Shown here one piece after another: positions 1 to 9,877 of a DNA stretch of 13,182 nt (its first letter is position 1; each line of letters begins with the position of its first letter). The notes under the pieces were generated by a model. That model was not told where the DNA came from, did not search any database, and was given only the letters and a program-made list of their open reading frames with translations. The DNA is from an uncultured Methylococcaceae bacterium. GTDB taxonomy: Bacteria; Pseudomonadota; Gammaproteobacteria; Methylococcales; Methylomonadaceae. The translations under genes were made by a program, and so were the position numbers. The stretch covers positions 1-13,182 of the forward strand of contig CAJAHC010000173.1 of the NCBI GenBank assembly GCA_903939355.1, in the 5' to 3' direction.

Positions 1-108
1 AGGAAAGCAAAGCCTTCGGCTGCTAAAGGGATTTACATAAAAAAGATTAGTATCTCTTCAACTATGGGCCCAGGCCTATGGATAGACGCAAGCAGTATTG
101 AAAGCTAA
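1..108 (+). CDS. rplA: Large-subunit ribosomal protein L1, C-terminal 35 residues (5' truncated by window edge)
   Basis: Frame 1 is open from the first base to a TAA at 106-108. The peptide starts [19 protein letters not shown] and continues STMGPG. This matches the end of bacterial L1, whose E. coli form has KAKP..AKGVYIKKVSISTTMG followed by a short variable tail. L1 binds 23S rRNA at the mobile L1 stalk near the E site, and in E. coli it also represses its own rplK-rplA mRNA. The tail after TMGPG ([10 protein letters not shown]) is not conserved, which is normal for the family. The gene is cut only by the window edge. It sits directly upstream of the L10 leader, the standard order rplK-rplA-rplJ-rplL. 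The identification rests on a short but very characteristic segment. Confidence 0.93.
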   Translation, partial: RKAKPSAAKGIYIKKISISSTMGPGLWIDASSIES

Positions 109-120
109 AAATTTTAAAAA

Positions 121-292
121 CTTTGGGTTGCCGTAATTACGGTAACCGTCAAAGACCGCAGGGGTTGTAAAACTTAATTATCCTGCGCAGGCGGAAATTA
201 GAACCTTAAATAGGGGATATACCGTTAGGGGCATCCAAAAGATGTGTTTTATTTAATGCTGGTTTATACCAGAAAAATACCGGAGCTAAGCT
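121..292 (+). promoter_or_regulatory. L10 leader: autoregulatory mRNA element bound by the L10-L7/L12 complex
   Basis: The untranslated stretch before rplJ carries the conserved core CCGTCAAAGACCGCAGG (146-162). Its pairing partners lie at 181-194. CGCAGG (157-162) pairs with CCTGCG (182-187), and CCGTC (146-150) pairs with GGCGG (190-194) with one G-U. The intervening AAAGAC/CA internal loop matches the kink-turn region recognised by L10 in E. coli. An upstream hairpin (126-147, nine pairs, AATT loop) overlaps the first base pairs of the outer helix, so the two folds compete. A small hairpin, CTGGT/ACCAG (259-272), lies just before the rplJ Shine-Dalgarno. In E. coli, excess L10(L12)4 binds this leader and represses rplJL translation. 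The same role is inferred here from the conserved core. Confidence 0.88.
281..285 (+). promoter_or_regulatory. Ribosome binding site for rplJ, which decides a GTG start
   Basis: CGGAG lies seven bases before the GTG at 293. No in-frame ATG near it gives the family N-terminus MALNL, so this site supports the GTG start. Confidence 0.8.
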
Positions 293-790
293 GTGGCACT
301 AAATTTAGATAGCAAAAAAGCTGTCGTAGAAGAAGTAGCGCAATATGCTGCAAAAGCGCATTCTGCGGTGGTTGCAGAATATCGTGGGTTAACAGTTACG
401 GAATTGACTGAATTGCGTAAAACGGCAAGAGAAACTGGCGTTTATTTGCGAGTGGTTAAGAATACATTAGCGAAACGTGCTGTTGTAGGGACTGAATTTG
501 AATGCATACAAGCTGGATTAATAGGTCCATTGATCATTGCGTTTTCAATGGATGATCCTGGTTCTGCAGGACGATTGATTAGTGACTTTTCTAAAACTCA
601 TGACAAGTTAATCACTAAGATTGTAGCTATTGGTGGTGCAGCTTATGATGGATCTGAGCTTGCGCGATTGGCAAGTTTGCCAACTCGAGATCAAGGCATC
701 AGTATGCTAATGTCAGTTATGAAAGCACCTGTAGAGAAATTCGTGCGTACATTAGCCGCTGTAAAAGAACAGATGCAAGAAGCTGCATAA
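293..790 (+). CDS. rplJ: Large-subunit ribosomal protein L10 (stalk base)
   Basis: L10 anchors the L7/L12 dimers on the ribosome to form the stalk that recruits and stimulates translational GTPases. The 165-residue product equals the E. coli length and begins MALNLDSKKAVVEEV like the family. The N-terminal rRNA-binding domain shows AVVAEYRGLTV (residues 25-35) and YLRVVKNTLAKRA (51-63). The C-terminal segment MKAPVEKFVRTLAAVKEQ is the helix that carries L7/L12 dimers. Translation starts at GTG, placed by the CGGAG seven bases upstream and by the MALNL alignment. The gene follows the L10 leader, which should set its translation, and is followed 46 bp later by rplL. No truncation or missing region is seen. 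Confidence 0.98.
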   Translation: MALNLDSKKAVVEEVAQYAAKAHSAVVAEYRGLTVTELTELRKTARETGVYLRVVKNTLAKRAVVGTEFECIQAGLIGPLIIAFSMDDPGSAGRLISDFSKTHDKLITKIVAIGGAAYDGSELARLASLPTRDQGISMLMSVMKAPVEKFVRTLAAVKEQMQEAA

Positions 791-836
791 ACAATTATAC
801 CCAGATTAAAATCAAATTATTTTAGAGGAATACACA

Positions 837-1205
837 ATGGCAATCTCACAAGCCGATATATTAGAAGCAGTTTCAAAAATGACCGTTATGGAAATTGTTG
901 AATTAATTTCAGCAATGGAAGAAAAGTTCGGCGTTTCTGCAGCAGCAGCAGTGGCTGCGGCACCTGCAGCTTCAGCAGCAGTCGCTGAAGAGCAAACTGA
1001 ATTTGATGTTATATTGACATCTTTTGGCGAAAATAAAGTTGCAGTAATTAAAACAGTACGTGGTATCACTGGTTTAGGCTTAAAAGAAGCTAAGGATGCT
1101 GTTGAAGGTGTTCCTACTGTTCTAAAAGAAGGCGTTCCTAAAGCTGAAGCTGAAGACATTAAAAAGCAGCTTACCGAAGCGGGCGCAACTGTCGAAATTA
1201 AATAA
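837..1205 (+). CDS. rplL: Large-subunit ribosomal protein L7/L12
   Basis: L7/L12 is the multicopy stalk protein that contacts EF-Tu, EF-G, IF2 and RF3 and promotes their GTP turnover. The 122 residues show the family layout. An N-terminal helical dimerisation and L10-binding domain (1-32, [19 protein letters not shown]) is followed by an Ala-rich flexible hinge (about 34-51). The globular C-terminal domain (about 54-122) contains [20 protein letters not shown], the factor-binding face. E. coli L7/L12 has 121 residues, so the length is normal. A strong AGAGGA (824-829) lies seven bases before the ATG, which suits a protein made in several copies per ribosome. It is co-transcribed with rplJ and followed by the attenuator before rpoB. 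Confidence 0.98.
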   Translation: MAISQADILEAVSKMTVMEIVELISAMEEKFGVSAAAAVAAAPAASAAVAEEQTEFDVILTSFGENKVAVIKTVRGITGLGLKEAKDAVEGVPTVLKEGVPKAEAEDIKKQLTEAGATVEIK

Positions 1206-1225
1206 TATAATTTTGATAAAATTGA

Positions 1226-1248
1226 AGAGACAATATATTTCTGTCTCT
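1226..1248 (+). other. Small hairpin in the rplL-rpoB spacer
   Basis: AGAGACA (1226-1232) and TGTCTCT (1242-1248) form a perfect seven-pair stem with a nine-base AT-rich loop, shortly after the rplL stop. In E. coli an RNase III processing site lies between rplL and rpoB. The position is comparable, but this stem is too short on its own for a typical RNase III substrate. Any processing role is a guess. Confidence 0.4.
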
Positions 1249-1259
1249 ACTTAAAGTAT

Positions 1260-1287
1260 GGCTGGTGACTTTCGTCGCCGGCCTTTT
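1260..1287 (+). terminator. rplL-rpoB attenuator (partial intrinsic terminator)
   Basis: GGCTGGTGAC (1260-1269) pairs with GTCGCCGGCC (1274-1283) over ten bases, two of them G-U, around a TTTC loop. Only four T residues (1284-1287) follow before ACT. The left arm matches, as I recall it, the E. coli rplL-rpoB attenuator. That attenuator lets a fraction of polymerases read through, so L7/L12 is made in excess of beta and beta'. The short T-run fits a leaky terminator, and no strong promoter is obvious between it and rpoB. Confidence 0.85.
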
Positions 1288-1344
1288 ACTGCTTGTATTA
1301 ATGCACAGTAGAAATAATTCATGATCAAAAGGTTTGGAAGCGAT

Positions 1345-4300
1345 ATGTCCTACTCTTTTACCGAAAAAAAGCGTATTCGAAATAACTTTGGGAAAAGTAC
1401 TGAAGTACTTGAGGTTCCCTATCTCTTGGCAACACAGATAAATTCATATGCTGGTTTTTTGCAGTCTGGTGTGTCGCCAGATAAGCGAGCTGGCATTGGT
1501 TTGCATGCTGCTTTTTCAAGTGTTTTTCCTATTGACAGTCATTCTGGTTATGCGGTGCTGGAATACGTCAAGTATAGATTGGGTGAGCCCACATTTGATG
1601 TAAGAGAGTGTCAGCAAAGAGGTGCAACTTATGCGGCCCCCCTTAGAGTGTTAGTTCGTTTGGTTATCTACGATAAGGAAGCATCTGCGAATGCTAAAGT
1701 AGTTAAAGACATACGTGAGCAAGAAGTTTATATGGGTGAATTACCCTTAATGACGGATAACGGTACATTCGTTATTAATGGCACTGAGCGAGTCATTGTT
1801 TCTCAATTACATCGTTCACCAGGTGTATTTTTTGATCATGACAAAGGTAAGACACATTCATCAGGTAAGTTGTTATTTAACGCTCGTGTAATTCCTTATC
1901 GTGGCTCATGGCTTGATTTTGAATTTGATCATAAAGATTGTGTTTACGTGCGGATTGACCGCCGTAGAAAAATACCTGCAACAATATTGCTTAGGGGCCT
2001 TGGTTTTGATAACGAGGAAATGATTAAGATTTTCTTTGAAACCAATAGATTCACCTTAACTAAAGATAAATGTTTATTCAACATTGTTCCAGAAAGAATG
2101 CGAGGTGAAATATCAGCATTTGATATTAAGTATGATAATCAGATTTTAGTAGAAGAAGGCAGGCGTATTACCGCTAAGCATATTCGTGAAATGAATAAAG
2201 TCGGATTGACAGAGGTAGAAGTTCCAAGAGAGTACCTTGTAGGTAAAATATTAGGACATAACCTAATTGATCAATCAACTGGTGAGCTTGTAGCCAATGT
2301 CAATGACGAAATAACAGAACAAATTATAGATCGTTGTTTAGAAAGTGGCGTTTCTGAAATTAATACACTGTTTGTTAATGATTTGGACAATGGTCCTTAT
2401 ATCAGCAATGCGATGAGAATAGATACAACAACGAATGCCTTAGAAGCTTTAGTTGAAATCTATCGGATGATGCGACCTGGTGAGCCACCCACAAAAGATT
2501 CCGCTGAAAATTTATTTAATAATTTATTTTTTACTGATGATAGATATGATTTATCTACTGTAGGTAGAATGAAATTTAATCGTAGATTAGGGCGTGAAGA
2601 TTCAACAGGATCTGGAACATTAACAAAAGAAGATATAATCGATGTTTTAAAGGAATTAATCTCTATTCGTAATGGAAATGGAACAGTTGATGATATCGAT
2701 CATTTGGGTAATAGACGGGTACGTTCTGTTGGTGAGATGATTGAAAATCAATTTAGAGTTGGATTGGTAAGAGTCGAGAGAGCTGTTAAAGAGCGTTTAA
2801 CTCTTGCTGATTCTGAAGGGTTGATGCCACAAGAAATAATAAATGCCAAGCCTGTTTCTGCAGCTGTTAAAGAGTTTTTTGGATCCAGTCAATTGTCCCA
2901 ATTTATGGATCAAAATAATCCATTATCGCAAGTGACACATAAGCGTCGTGTTTCGGCTTTAGGGCCCGGTGGTTTAGCAAGAGAACGTGCTGGTTTTGAA
3001 GTTCGAGATGTACATGCTACACATTATGGTCGGGTATGTCCTATTGAGACTCCTGAAGGGCCAAATATTGGTTTAATTAATTCATTGTCAGTTTATGCGC
3101 GTACTAATGGTTATGGCTTTTTAGAAACACCTTATAGAAAAGTAATTAACGGGCATGTAACTGATCAAGTCGATTACTTGTCAGCTATAGAAGAAGGTGA
3201 GTTTGTTATTGCGCAAGCCAGTGTTGCAGTTGATGACAAAGGAAAGTTAGTAGAAGGCTTAGTCTCGTGCAGACATAAAGATGAATTTGCATTAGCTATG
3301 TCTGATACAGTGCAGTATATGGATGTTTCATCAAAACAGATTGTTTCTGTTGCAGCTTCAATTATCCCGTTTCTTGAGCATGATGATGCCAATCGTGCAT
3401 TGATGGGATCAAATATGCAGCGTCAAGCCGTACCTACGTTAAGAGCTGAAAAGCCATTAGTAGGGACTGGCATGGAGCGGATTGTTGCTAAAGATTCAGG
3501 TGTAACTGTAGTTGCTGATCGTGGCGGAAGTATCGAGGCCGTTGATGCAGCAAGAATAGTTGTCCGTGTAAATGATACTGAAACGGAAACTGGTGCTCCA
3601 GGCGTAGATATTTATAACCTTACTAAATATACACGTTCAAATCAAAACACTTGCATTAATCAAAAGCCATTAGTCAAGCCCGGTGATGTTGTATGTGCTG
3701 GTGATATTCTAGCAGATGGTCCTTCGACTGATATGGGTGAGTTGGCCCTGGGTCAAAATATGTTAGTAGCATTTATGCCGTGGAATGGTTATAACTTTGA
3801 AGATTCAATTTTGGTATCTGAACGGGTTGTAAAAGAAGATCGATTTACAACTATACATATTGAAGAAAAAACATGTGTTGCACGCGATACTAAACATAGT
3901 CCTGAAGAAATAACTGCAGAGATACCAAATGTAAGTGAAGAAGCTTTGTCAAAGCTTGATGCTTCCGGGATTGTATATGTCGGGGCTGAGGTTAAGGGTG
4001 GCGATATTTTGGTGGGAAAGGTGACGCCAAAAGGTGAGACTCAATTAACGCCAGAAGAAAAACTACTGCGTGCTATTTTCGGAGAAAAAGCAGCTGATGT
4101 GAAAGACACTTCATTACGCGTTCCTGGTAGTATTGAAGGTACTGTTATTGACGTTCAGGTGTTTACTCGTGATGGCGTTAAAAAAGATCAACGTGCCTTG
4201 GATATAGAGCAAGAAGAAATTAATCGTTATAGAAAAGATCTTGATGATCAACTTAAAATTCTTGAAGAGGACATTTTTGCTCGTGTAGCAAAATTGTTGA

Positions 4301-5436
4301 TTGGTAAAGTAGCTCAATCAGGGCCAAGTGGTCACAAGGCAGGCACACTAATATCAGAAGATTACCTTAATGGGTTGAGACATTCTGAATGGTTAAAAAT
4401 AAAAATGAAAGATGAAGAAATAAATCTTCAGCTTGAAACAGTTATTGCTCAAGTGGATCAACAAAGAAAAGATTTTGATGAGAAATTCGAAATTAAGCGC
4501 AAGAAGATCACCATGGGCGATGATTTGGCGCCGGGTGTGCTTAAAATGGTCAAGGTTTATTTGGCTGTTAAGCGTCGCATACAGCCGGGTGACAAAATGG
4601 CAGGACGGCATGGGAATAAAGGTGTTATCTCCATGATAAGGCCGATCGAAGATATGCCTTATACTGCAGATGGGAATCCAGTTGATATAGTATTAAATCC
4701 ATTGGGAGTTCCTTCACGGATGAATGTTGGTCAGGTATTGGAAACTCATTTAGGCTGGGCTGCCAAAGGATTGGGCATTAAGATTGGAAAAATGCTTGAA
4801 GCAAAATATGATGAAGAAAAAGCAAAAGTTACTGCTATAAGAGAATATCTCGATAAAATTTATAACAGTAGTGGTCGTAAAGAAGATCTTGATTCATTTT
4901 CAGATCAAGAAATTCTAGAAATGGCGACTAATCTAATTGCTGGAGTACCAATGGCAACGCCGGTATTTGATGGCGCAAGTGAAGATGAAATTCGTACTAT
5001 GTTAAAGCTGGCTGATTTGCCAGAGCATGGTCAAATTACACTTTATGATGGCTTAACAGGAGAGCCATTTGAACGGGAAGTTACTGTTGGTTATATGTAC
5101 ATGCTTAAGTTAAATCATTTAGTTGACGATAAGATGCATGCACGATCAACTGGGCCTTACAGTTTAGTTACTCAGCAACCATTAGGTGGAAAAGCCCAAT
5201 TTGGTGGACAGAGATTCGGTGAGATGGAGGTATGGGCTCTTGAGGCTTATGGGGCTGCTTATACCTTGCAAGAAATGCTTACGGTTAAATCAGATGATGT
5301 AACGGGTAGAACTCGAATGTATAAAAATATAGTTGATGGTGATCATAAGATGGAAGCCGGTATGCCAGAGTCATTTAATGTTTTAATTAAAGAAATCCGT
5401 TCATTGGCAGTTAACATAGAATTACAGCGTGAGTAG
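1345..5436 (+). CDS. rpoB: DNA-directed RNA polymerase subunit beta
   Basis: RpoB and RpoC together form the RNA polymerase catalytic cleft. From ATG 1345 the protein has 1363 residues (E. coli 1342) and begins [17 protein letters not shown], like gammaproteobacterial RpoB. An in-frame ATG at 1321 would add eight residues (MIKRFGSD). The later start is preferred because GGAAG (1336-1340) precedes it and family alignment begins there. Visible landmarks are the rifampicin pocket (G513 to L539, with Q519, D522, H532, R535, S537 and L539 as in sensitive enzymes), the [14 protein letters not shown] block (residues 815-828), and [13 protein letters not shown] (from 1081), with K1084 and K1092 matching the E. 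coli active-site lysines. The C-terminus, from [20 protein letters not shown] onward, is typical. One pocket difference from E. coli is Q529 in place of Glu. Some extra length lies in the coiled variable stretch near residues 950-1055. Confidence 0.98.
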   Translation: MSYSFTEKKRIRNNFGKSTEVLEVPYLLATQINSYAGFLQSGVSPDKRAGIGLHAAFSSVFPIDSHSGYAVLEYVKYRLGEPTFDVRECQQRGATYAAPLRVLVRLVIYDKEASANAKVVKDIREQEVYMGELPLMTDNGTFVINGTERVIVSQLHRSPGVFFDHDKGKTHSSGKLLFNARVIPYRGSWLDFEFDHKDCVYVRIDRRRKIPATILLRGLGFDNEEMIKIFFETNRFTLTKDKCLFNIVPERMRGEISAFDIKYDNQILVEEGRRITAKHIREMNKVGLTEVEVPREYLVGKILGHNLIDQSTGELVANVNDEITEQIIDRCLESGVSEINTLFVNDLDNGPYISNAMRIDTTTNALEALVEIYRMMRPGEPPTKDSAENLFNNLFFTDDRYDLSTVGRMKFNRRLGREDSTGSGTLTKEDIIDVLKELISIRNGNGTVDDIDHLGNRRVRSVGEMIENQFRVGLVRVERAVKERLTLADSEGLMPQEIINAKPVSAAVKEFFGSSQLSQFMDQNNPLSQVTHKRRVSALGPGGLARERAGFEVRDVHATHYGRVCPIETPEGPNIGLINSLSVYARTNGYGFLETPYRKVINGHVTDQVDYLSAIEEGEFVIAQASVAVDDKGKLVEGLVSCRHKDEFALAMSDTVQYMDVSSKQIVSVAASIIPFLEHDDANRALMGSNMQRQAVPTLRAEKPLVGTGMERIVAKDSGVTVVADRGGSIEAVDAARIVVRVNDTETETGAPGVDIYNLTKYTRSNQNTCINQKPLVKPGDVVCAGDILADGPSTDMGELALGQNMLVAFMPWNGYNFEDSILVSERVVKEDRFTTIHIEEKTCVARDTKHSPEEITAEIPNVSEEALSKLDASGIVYVGAEVKGGDILVGKVTPKGETQLTPEEKLLRAIFGEKAADVKDTSLRVPGSIEGTVIDVQVFTRDGVKKDQRALDIEQEEINRYRKDLDDQLKILEEDIFARVAKLLIGKVAQSGPSGHKAGTLISEDYLNGLRHSEWLKIKMKDEEINLQLETVIAQVDQQRKDFDEKFEIKRKKITMGDDLAPGVLKMVKVYLAVKRRIQPGDKMAGRHGNKGVISMIRPIEDMPYTADGNPVDIVLNPLGVPSRMNVGQVLETHLGWAAKGLGIKIGKMLEAKYDEEKAKVTAIREYLDKIYNSSGRKEDLDSFSDQEILEMATNLIAGVPMATPVFDGASEDEIRTMLKLADLPEHGQITLYDGLTGEPFEREVTVGYMYMLKLNHLVDDKMHARSTGPYSLVTQQPLGGKAQFGGQRFGEMEVWALEAYGAAYTLQEMLTVKSDDVTGRTRMYKNIVDGDHKMEAGMPESFNVLIKEIRSLAVNIELQRE

Positions 5437-5484
5437 AGCTTGAGCTATAAAGTTTGTAAGTCAATATTTTTACTTTGATATTTA

Positions 5485-5578
5485 ATTAAGGATTTAAGGT
5501 TTAATAATAACTTGAGTAATGATTTATTACTTTATAGTCAAATCTAAGCAGATTTGCTTCGTTGCTTAGGTTTGACTA
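5485..5578 (+). repeat. Structured spacer element, copy A (rpoB-rpoC)
   Basis: This part of the 229-bp rpoB-rpoC spacer holds two adjacent hairpins. The first is AGTAAT (5515-5520) with ATTACT (5526-5531). The second is a long one, 5535-5550 with 5563-5578: 16 pairs including one G-U, and a 12-base loop. Ordered blocks ATTAAGGA (5485), TGAGTAAT (5513), TAAGCA (5545) and TGCTTAGGT (5563) recur in the rpoC-rpsL spacer. The 32-base distance from TGAGTAAT to TAAGCA is the same in both. No T-run follows the long hairpin, so it is not an ordinary terminator. Its function is unknown. An operator, an RNA processing site or a repeat copy are all possible. Confidence 0.55.
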
Positions 5579-5589
5579 GTTCCTATAAT
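5562..5589 (+). promoter_or_regulatory. Candidate sigma70-type promoter for rpoC
   Basis: A perfect TATAAT (5584-5589) is preceded at 16 bases by TTGCTT (5562-5567), a weak -35 matching three of six consensus positions. Initiation would fall near 5596, giving a leader of about 70 bases before rpoC. The -35 lies inside the right arm of the long inverted repeat 5535-5578, so a protein or structure at the repeat could affect it. In a region this AT-rich, a perfect -10 can arise by chance. Confidence 0.4.
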
Positions 5590-5624
5590 TGCTCAGTAAA
5601 ATCGATAAATTGCGTTTAAGCCTG

Positions 5625-5642
5625 TTCTGGACTACACCAGAA
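5625..5642 (+). other. Hairpin shortly upstream of the rpoC ribosome binding site
   Basis: TTCTGG (5625-5630) and CCAGAA (5637-5642) form a perfect six-pair stem with the loop ACTACA. It ends eleven bases before the rpoC Shine-Dalgarno core. It could affect rpoC translation or mRNA stability, but nothing in the sequence proves a role. Confidence 0.4.
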
Positions 5643-5652
5643 ACTATATTAA

Positions 5653-5658
5653 AGAGGA
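5653..5658 (+). promoter_or_regulatory. Ribosome binding site for rpoC, which decides a TTG start
   Basis: AGAGGA lies seven bases before the TTG at 5666. Starting there gives MKDLMNFLK, which aligns with E. coli RpoC MKDLLKFLK. The alternative ATG at 5678 would be 19 bases from this site and would lose the conserved first four residues. Confidence 0.85.
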
Positions 5659-5665
5659 TATACTC

Positions 5666-8600
5666 TTGAAAGATTTAATGAATTTCTTAAAGCGTCAAGG
5701 CCGTGCTGATGATTTCGATGGAATCAGTATTGGTTTGGCATCACCAGATATGATCCGTTCTTGGTCTTATGGTGAGGTAAAAAAACCTGAAACTATTAAC
5801 TACAGAACCTTCAAGCCTGAGCGTGATGGTTTATTTTGTGCAAAAATATTTGGGCCTGTCAGTGATTATGAATGCCTTTGTGGTAAATATAAACGACTAA
5901 AGCACCGTGGTGTGATTTGTGAAAAATGTGGTGTAGAGGTCACTTTATCTAAAGTGCGGCGTGAAAGAATGGGTCATATAGATCTTGCTAGTCCAGTTGC
6001 ACACATTTGGTTTTTAAAGTCATTGCCTTCAAGAATTGCATTGCTTTTAGATATGACCTTGCGCGAAATTGAGCGTGTTTTATATTTTGAGTCATTTGTC
6101 ATTTTAGATCCAGGCATGACGCCATTAGATAAAGGTCAATTACTGACTGACGACGAGTACCTTGATGCAGTGGATTTACATGGGGATGATTTTGTTGCCA
6201 AGATGGGCGCAGAAGCTATCTATGATTTATTGAAAGCTATTGATTTAAAGGCGCAAGTTGAAACACTGCGTGAGGAAATTAACTCAACCAATTCTGAAAC
6301 AAAAATTAAGAAGTATTCTAAACGCCTTAAGGTTATGGATGCGCTTTTAAGTTCAAAGAATCGACCAGAATGGATGATTCTTAAAGTGCTGCCCGTATTA
6401 CCGCCTGAATTACGGCCGTTGGTTCCGTTGGATGGCGGTCGGTTTGCAACCTCTGATTTAAATGATTTGTATCGCAGAGTTATCAATAGAAACAATCGTT
6501 TAAATCGTTTGTTAGATCTTAATGCTCCAGATATTATTGTTCGTAATGAAAAGCGCATGTTACAAGAATCAGTAGATGCACTACTTGATAATGGCAGACG
6601 AGGTCGAGCAATAACAGGAACTAACAGGCGCCCACTTAAATCATTAGCTGATATGATTAAAGGGAAGCAAGGACGTTTTAGACAGAATTTACTAGGTAAG
6701 CGTGTTGATTATTCTGGGCGTTCGGTTATTGTTGTGGGTCCTACCTTACGACTGCATCAGTGCGGACTGCCTAAGAAAATGGCATTGGAGTTGTTTAAAC
6801 CATTTATATTTAGCAAGTTGCAATTCCGTGGATTGGCTACAACCATTAAAGCGGCAAAAAAGATGGTTGAAAGGGAAGGGCCAGAAGTATGGGATATTCT
6901 TGAAGAAGTTATTCGTGAGCATCCAATTTTATTAAATCGAGCGCCTACATTGCATCGCTTGGGTATACAAGCATTTGAGCCGACTTTAATTGAAGGAAAG
7001 GCGATTCAGTTGCATCCCTTAGTATGTAGTGCATTTAATGCTGATTTCGATGGCGATCAAATGGCCGTCCATATACCCTTGTCAATTGAAGCACAATTGG
7101 AAGCCAGAACATTAATGATGGCAACTAATAATATTTTGTCTCCAGCAAATGGAGAGCCTGTTATTAATCCTTCTCAGGACGTAGTATTGGGGCTTTATTA
7201 TATTAGTCGTGAAAAAATTAATGCAAAAGGTGATGGGAGTATATTTGTAAGTGTTGGTGAGATTCATAAAGCATTAATGATGAAATCGGTAGAACTGCAA
7301 TCAAAGATACATTTGCGAATTACTGAAAAGGTATTGAATGGGCAGGGAGAGATAGAAGACAAAACTCACAGAGTAGAAACCACAGTTGGACGTGCCTTAA
7401 TCTGGGAAGTTGTTCCAAATCGTATGCCGTATGAATTAGTTAACTGCGATATGACTAAGAAAAATATTTCAAAGTTAATTAACTATAGTTACAGATACTT
7501 AGGCAATAAAGATACCGTTGTGTTGGCGGATCAATTGATGTATTTAGGCTTTAGATATGCGACTATTTCTGGGGTGTCGTTTGGTATTGAAGATATGGCT
7601 ATTCCTGCAAAAAAGGTCGATATCATAAAGGCTGCTGATCGGGAGGTTAACGAAATACAAAGTCAGTATTCTTCTGGATTGGTTACAGATGGTGAGAGAT
7701 ATAATAAAGTTGTTGATATTTGGTCTCACGCCAATGATCAAGTTGCTAAAGTTATGATGGATGGATTAGGTGAGGAATCTGTCATAGATGCGCAGGGTAA
7801 TAATGTAAAGCAAAAGTCATTTAACTCTATCTTTATGATGGCAGAATCTGGAGCTCGTGGTTCTGCTGCCCAGATTCGTCAGTTAGCAGGTATGCGTGGT
7901 TTAATGGCTAAACCAGATGGTTCGATTATTGAAACGCCAATTACGGCTAATTTCCGCGAAGGTTTAGATGTACTTCAATATTTTATTTCTACTCATGGAG
8001 CAAGAAAAGGTCTTGCAGATACTGCATTAAAAACAGCAAACTCTGGCTATTTAACACGAAGATTGGTTGATGTCGCACAAGATTTAGTTATTACAGGTAA
8101 TGATTGTGGCACTTCAAATGGTTTGATTATGACGCCTATAATTGAGGGTGGTGACGTAGTTGAGCCTCTATCTGAACGTGTATTGGGTAGAGTAGCAGTT
8201 AATGACATATTGGATGCGGCTGGAGAAAAAATAATAGTCCCAGCTAAAACCTTACTAGATGAAAGCTGGGTAGCGATATTAGAAGAGCATAGTATTGATC
8301 AGGTATTGGTTCGTTCAATAATTACTTGTGAAAACCGCCATGGTGTTTGTGCTGCATGTTACGGTAGAGATTTAGGTCGAGGACATCTAGTTAACATTGG
8401 TGAAGCGGTGGGCGTTATTGCTGCGCAATCAATTGGCGAGCCAGGAACTCAGTTGACTATGCGTACTTTCCATATTGGTGGTGCAGCGTCTAGGTCTGTT
8501 GCAATTAGTAATGTGCAGGTTAAATCATCAGGGGCTGTTCGTCTTAATAATCTTAAGTCAGTTATAAACCGTGAAGATAAGCTGGTCGCTGTTTCAAGAT

Positions 8601-9871
8601 CAGGTGAGGTAGGGGTTGTAGATGATTATGGTCGTGAAAGGGAGCGATATAAGATTCCTTATGGAGCAGTGCTTTCAGTGCAAGAAGGATCAAAAATAAC
8701 CGCAGGTGACATAATTGTTACGTGGGATCCGTTTACGCATCCTGTTATAACTGAAGTTGATGGTATTGTTGAGCTGAAAGATTTTATTGATGGCGTGACC
8801 GTACAAAAGCAATCTGATGAAGTAACTGGTTTGAGTTCTTTGGTAGTGACTGATCCAAAGCAGCGTGGATCAGCAGGTAAAGAATTACGTCCGATGGTAA
8901 AGCTATTAGATAGTGAAGGAAATACTATTTATTTGCCAGGAACAGAAATACCTGCACAATATTTTTTACCAGCAGGCGCTATTGCAGGTATTAAAGATGG
9001 TGGTGAAGTACGGGTGGGTGATGTCTTGGCTAGAATTCCACAAGAATCAAGTAAAACTAGGGATATTACGGGTGGTCTGCCACGCGTTGCAGATTTATTT
9101 GAGGCTCGTAAAACTAAAGATCCTGCAATACTTGCGGAAACAAGTGGAACTATATCTTTTGGCAAGGAAACTAAAGGGAAGCAGCGAGTAGTAATTACAG
9201 ATGCAAATGGTGAGCAAGTAGAGACATTAATACCTAAATGGCGTCATATCACAGTATTTGAGGGTGAGTATGTTGAAAAAGGGGAAACTATTGCTGAGGG
9301 TGAATTAACTCCACATGATATTCTCAGATTAAGAGGTATTGAGGAGTTAGCTAACTACCTTGTTAAAGAAATTCAAGATGTATATCGACTGCAAGGTGTA
9401 AAAATCAATGACAAGCATATTGAGGCAATAATTCGTCAAATGCTAAGAAAGGTAGAGATAACAGCTTCTGGTGATACTGCTTTCGTAAAAGGCGAGCAAG
9501 TTGAGCGTGCTGCAATGAGAGTTGAGAATGACAGAATTGAAAATGAAGGAAAAATTCCGGCAAGTTATGAGTCTATTTTACTTGGAATTACTAAAGCATC
9601 ATTAGCCACAGAATCATTCATATCTGCAGCATCATTCCAAGAAACAACTAGAGTGCTTACTGATGCTGCTGTTCGTGGTTTAAGTGATGGCCTTCAAGGA
9701 TTGAAAGAAAATGTTATTGTGGGCAGATTGATACCTGCTGGAACTGGTCTTGCATATCACGAAAATAGAAAAAATAAATACGCTCATCATCAGGTTTCAG
9801 AAAATGAAGTTTCTGTAAATATAGATGCATTAGATGTGGAAGAGGCTCTTAAACAAGCGCTAAATGTATAA
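5666..9871 (+). CDS. rpoC: DNA-directed RNA polymerase subunit beta'
   Basis: Beta' carries the catalytic Mg2+ of RNA polymerase, the clamp, the bridge helix and the trigger loop. The 1401-residue product (E. coli 1407) starts at TTG. The first zinc site is C70, C72, C85 and C88. The catalytic NADFDGD motif has D460, D462 and D464. The second zinc site is C814, C888, C895 and C898. All of these have the same numbering as E. coli. The bridge-helix region includes [17 protein letters not shown], and the trigger-loop region [20 protein letters not shown]. The C-terminal part ends [15 protein letters not shown], comparable to other gammaproteobacteria. It lies 229 bp after rpoB, much more than the short gap in E. 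coli, and may have its own promoter. No lesion or insertion is seen. Confidence 0.98.
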   Translation: MKDLMNFLKRQGRADDFDGISIGLASPDMIRSWSYGEVKKPETINYRTFKPERDGLFCAKIFGPVSDYECLCGKYKRLKHRGVICEKCGVEVTLSKVRRERMGHIDLASPVAHIWFLKSLPSRIALLLDMTLREIERVLYFESFVILDPGMTPLDKGQLLTDDEYLDAVDLHGDDFVAKMGAEAIYDLLKAIDLKAQVETLREEINSTNSETKIKKYSKRLKVMDALLSSKNRPEWMILKVLPVLPPELRPLVPLDGGRFATSDLNDLYRRVINRNNRLNRLLDLNAPDIIVRNEKRMLQESVDALLDNGRRGRAITGTNRRPLKSLADMIKGKQGRFRQNLLGKRVDYSGRSVIVVGPTLRLHQCGLPKKMALELFKPFIFSKLQFRGLATTIKAAKKMVEREGPEVWDILEEVIREHPILLNRAPTLHRLGIQAFEPTLIEGKAIQLHPLVCSAFNADFDGDQMAVHIPLSIEAQLEARTLMMATNNILSPANGEPVINPSQDVVLGLYYISREKINAKGDGSIFVSVGEIHKALMMKSVELQSKIHLRITEKVLNGQGEIEDKTHRVETTVGRALIWEVVPNRMPYELVNCDMTKKNISKLINYSYRYLGNKDTVVLADQLMYLGFRYATISGVSFGIEDMAIPAKKVDIIKAADREVNEIQSQYSSGLVTDGERYNKVVDIWSHANDQVAKVMMDGLGEESVIDAQGNNVKQKSFNSIFMMAESGARGSAAQIRQLAGMRGLMAKPDGSIIETPITANFREGLDVLQYFISTHGARKGLADTALKTANSGYLTRRLVDVAQDLVITGNDCGTSNGLIMTPIIEGGDVVEPLSERVLGRVAVNDILDAAGEKIIVPAKTLLDESWVAILEEHSIDQVLVRSIITCENRHGVCAACYGRDLGRGHLVNIGEAVGVIAAQSIGEPGTQLTMRTFHIGGAASRSVAISNVQVKSSGAVRLNNLKSVINREDKLVAVSRSGEVGVVDDYGRERERYKIPYGAVLSVQEGSKITAGDIIVTWDPFTHPVITEVDGIVELKDFIDGVTVQKQSDEVTGLSSLVVTDPKQRGSAGKELRPMVKLLDSEGNTIYLPGTEIPAQYFLPAGAIAGIKDGGEVRVGDVLARIPQESSKTRDITGGLPRVADLFEARKTKDPAILAETSGTISFGKETKGKQRVVITDANGEQVETLIPKWRHITVFEGEYVEKGETIAEGELTPHDILRLRGIEELANYLVKEIQDVYRLQGVKINDKHIEAIIRQMLRKVEITASGDTAFVKGEQVERAAMRVENDRIENEGKIPASYESILLGITKASLATESFISAASFQETTRVLTDAAVRGLSDGLQGLKENVIVGRLIPAGTGLAYHENRKNKYAHHQVSENEVSVNIDALDVEEALKQALNV

Positions 9872-9877
9872 GTGTTT

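Noticed and set aside
812..1159. 115-codon open frame on the minus strand opposite rplL
   Set aside because: It is a shadow of the Ala-rich, GCA-repeat rplL coding strand. The product is low-complexity and resembles no protein family I know.
1321..1344. Alternative rpoB start at ATG 1321 adding MIKRFGSD
   Set aside because: No good Shine-Dalgarno precedes it, the extra residues contain the GGAAG that serves ATG 1345, and family members begin at the later site.
2881..2961. Rifampicin resistance change in RpoB
   Set aside because: All classic resistance positions carry sensitive-type residues. The only visible difference from E. coli, Q529 for Glu, is not a position I can tie to resistance.
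4114..4611. Minus-strand open frames inside rpoB
   Set aside because: They lie fully within a conserved gene, have no ribosome binding site or family resemblance, and arise from AT-rich codon use.
5512..5538. Promoter TTGAGT/TATAGT in the rpoB-rpoC spacer
   Set aside because: The spacer is only 15 bases and the -35 is imperfect. The downstream TATAAT is the better candidate.
5535..5578. Long hairpin read as a terminator for rpoB
   Set aside because: No T-run follows the right arm (AGTTCC comes next), and rpoC needs expression from the same unit.
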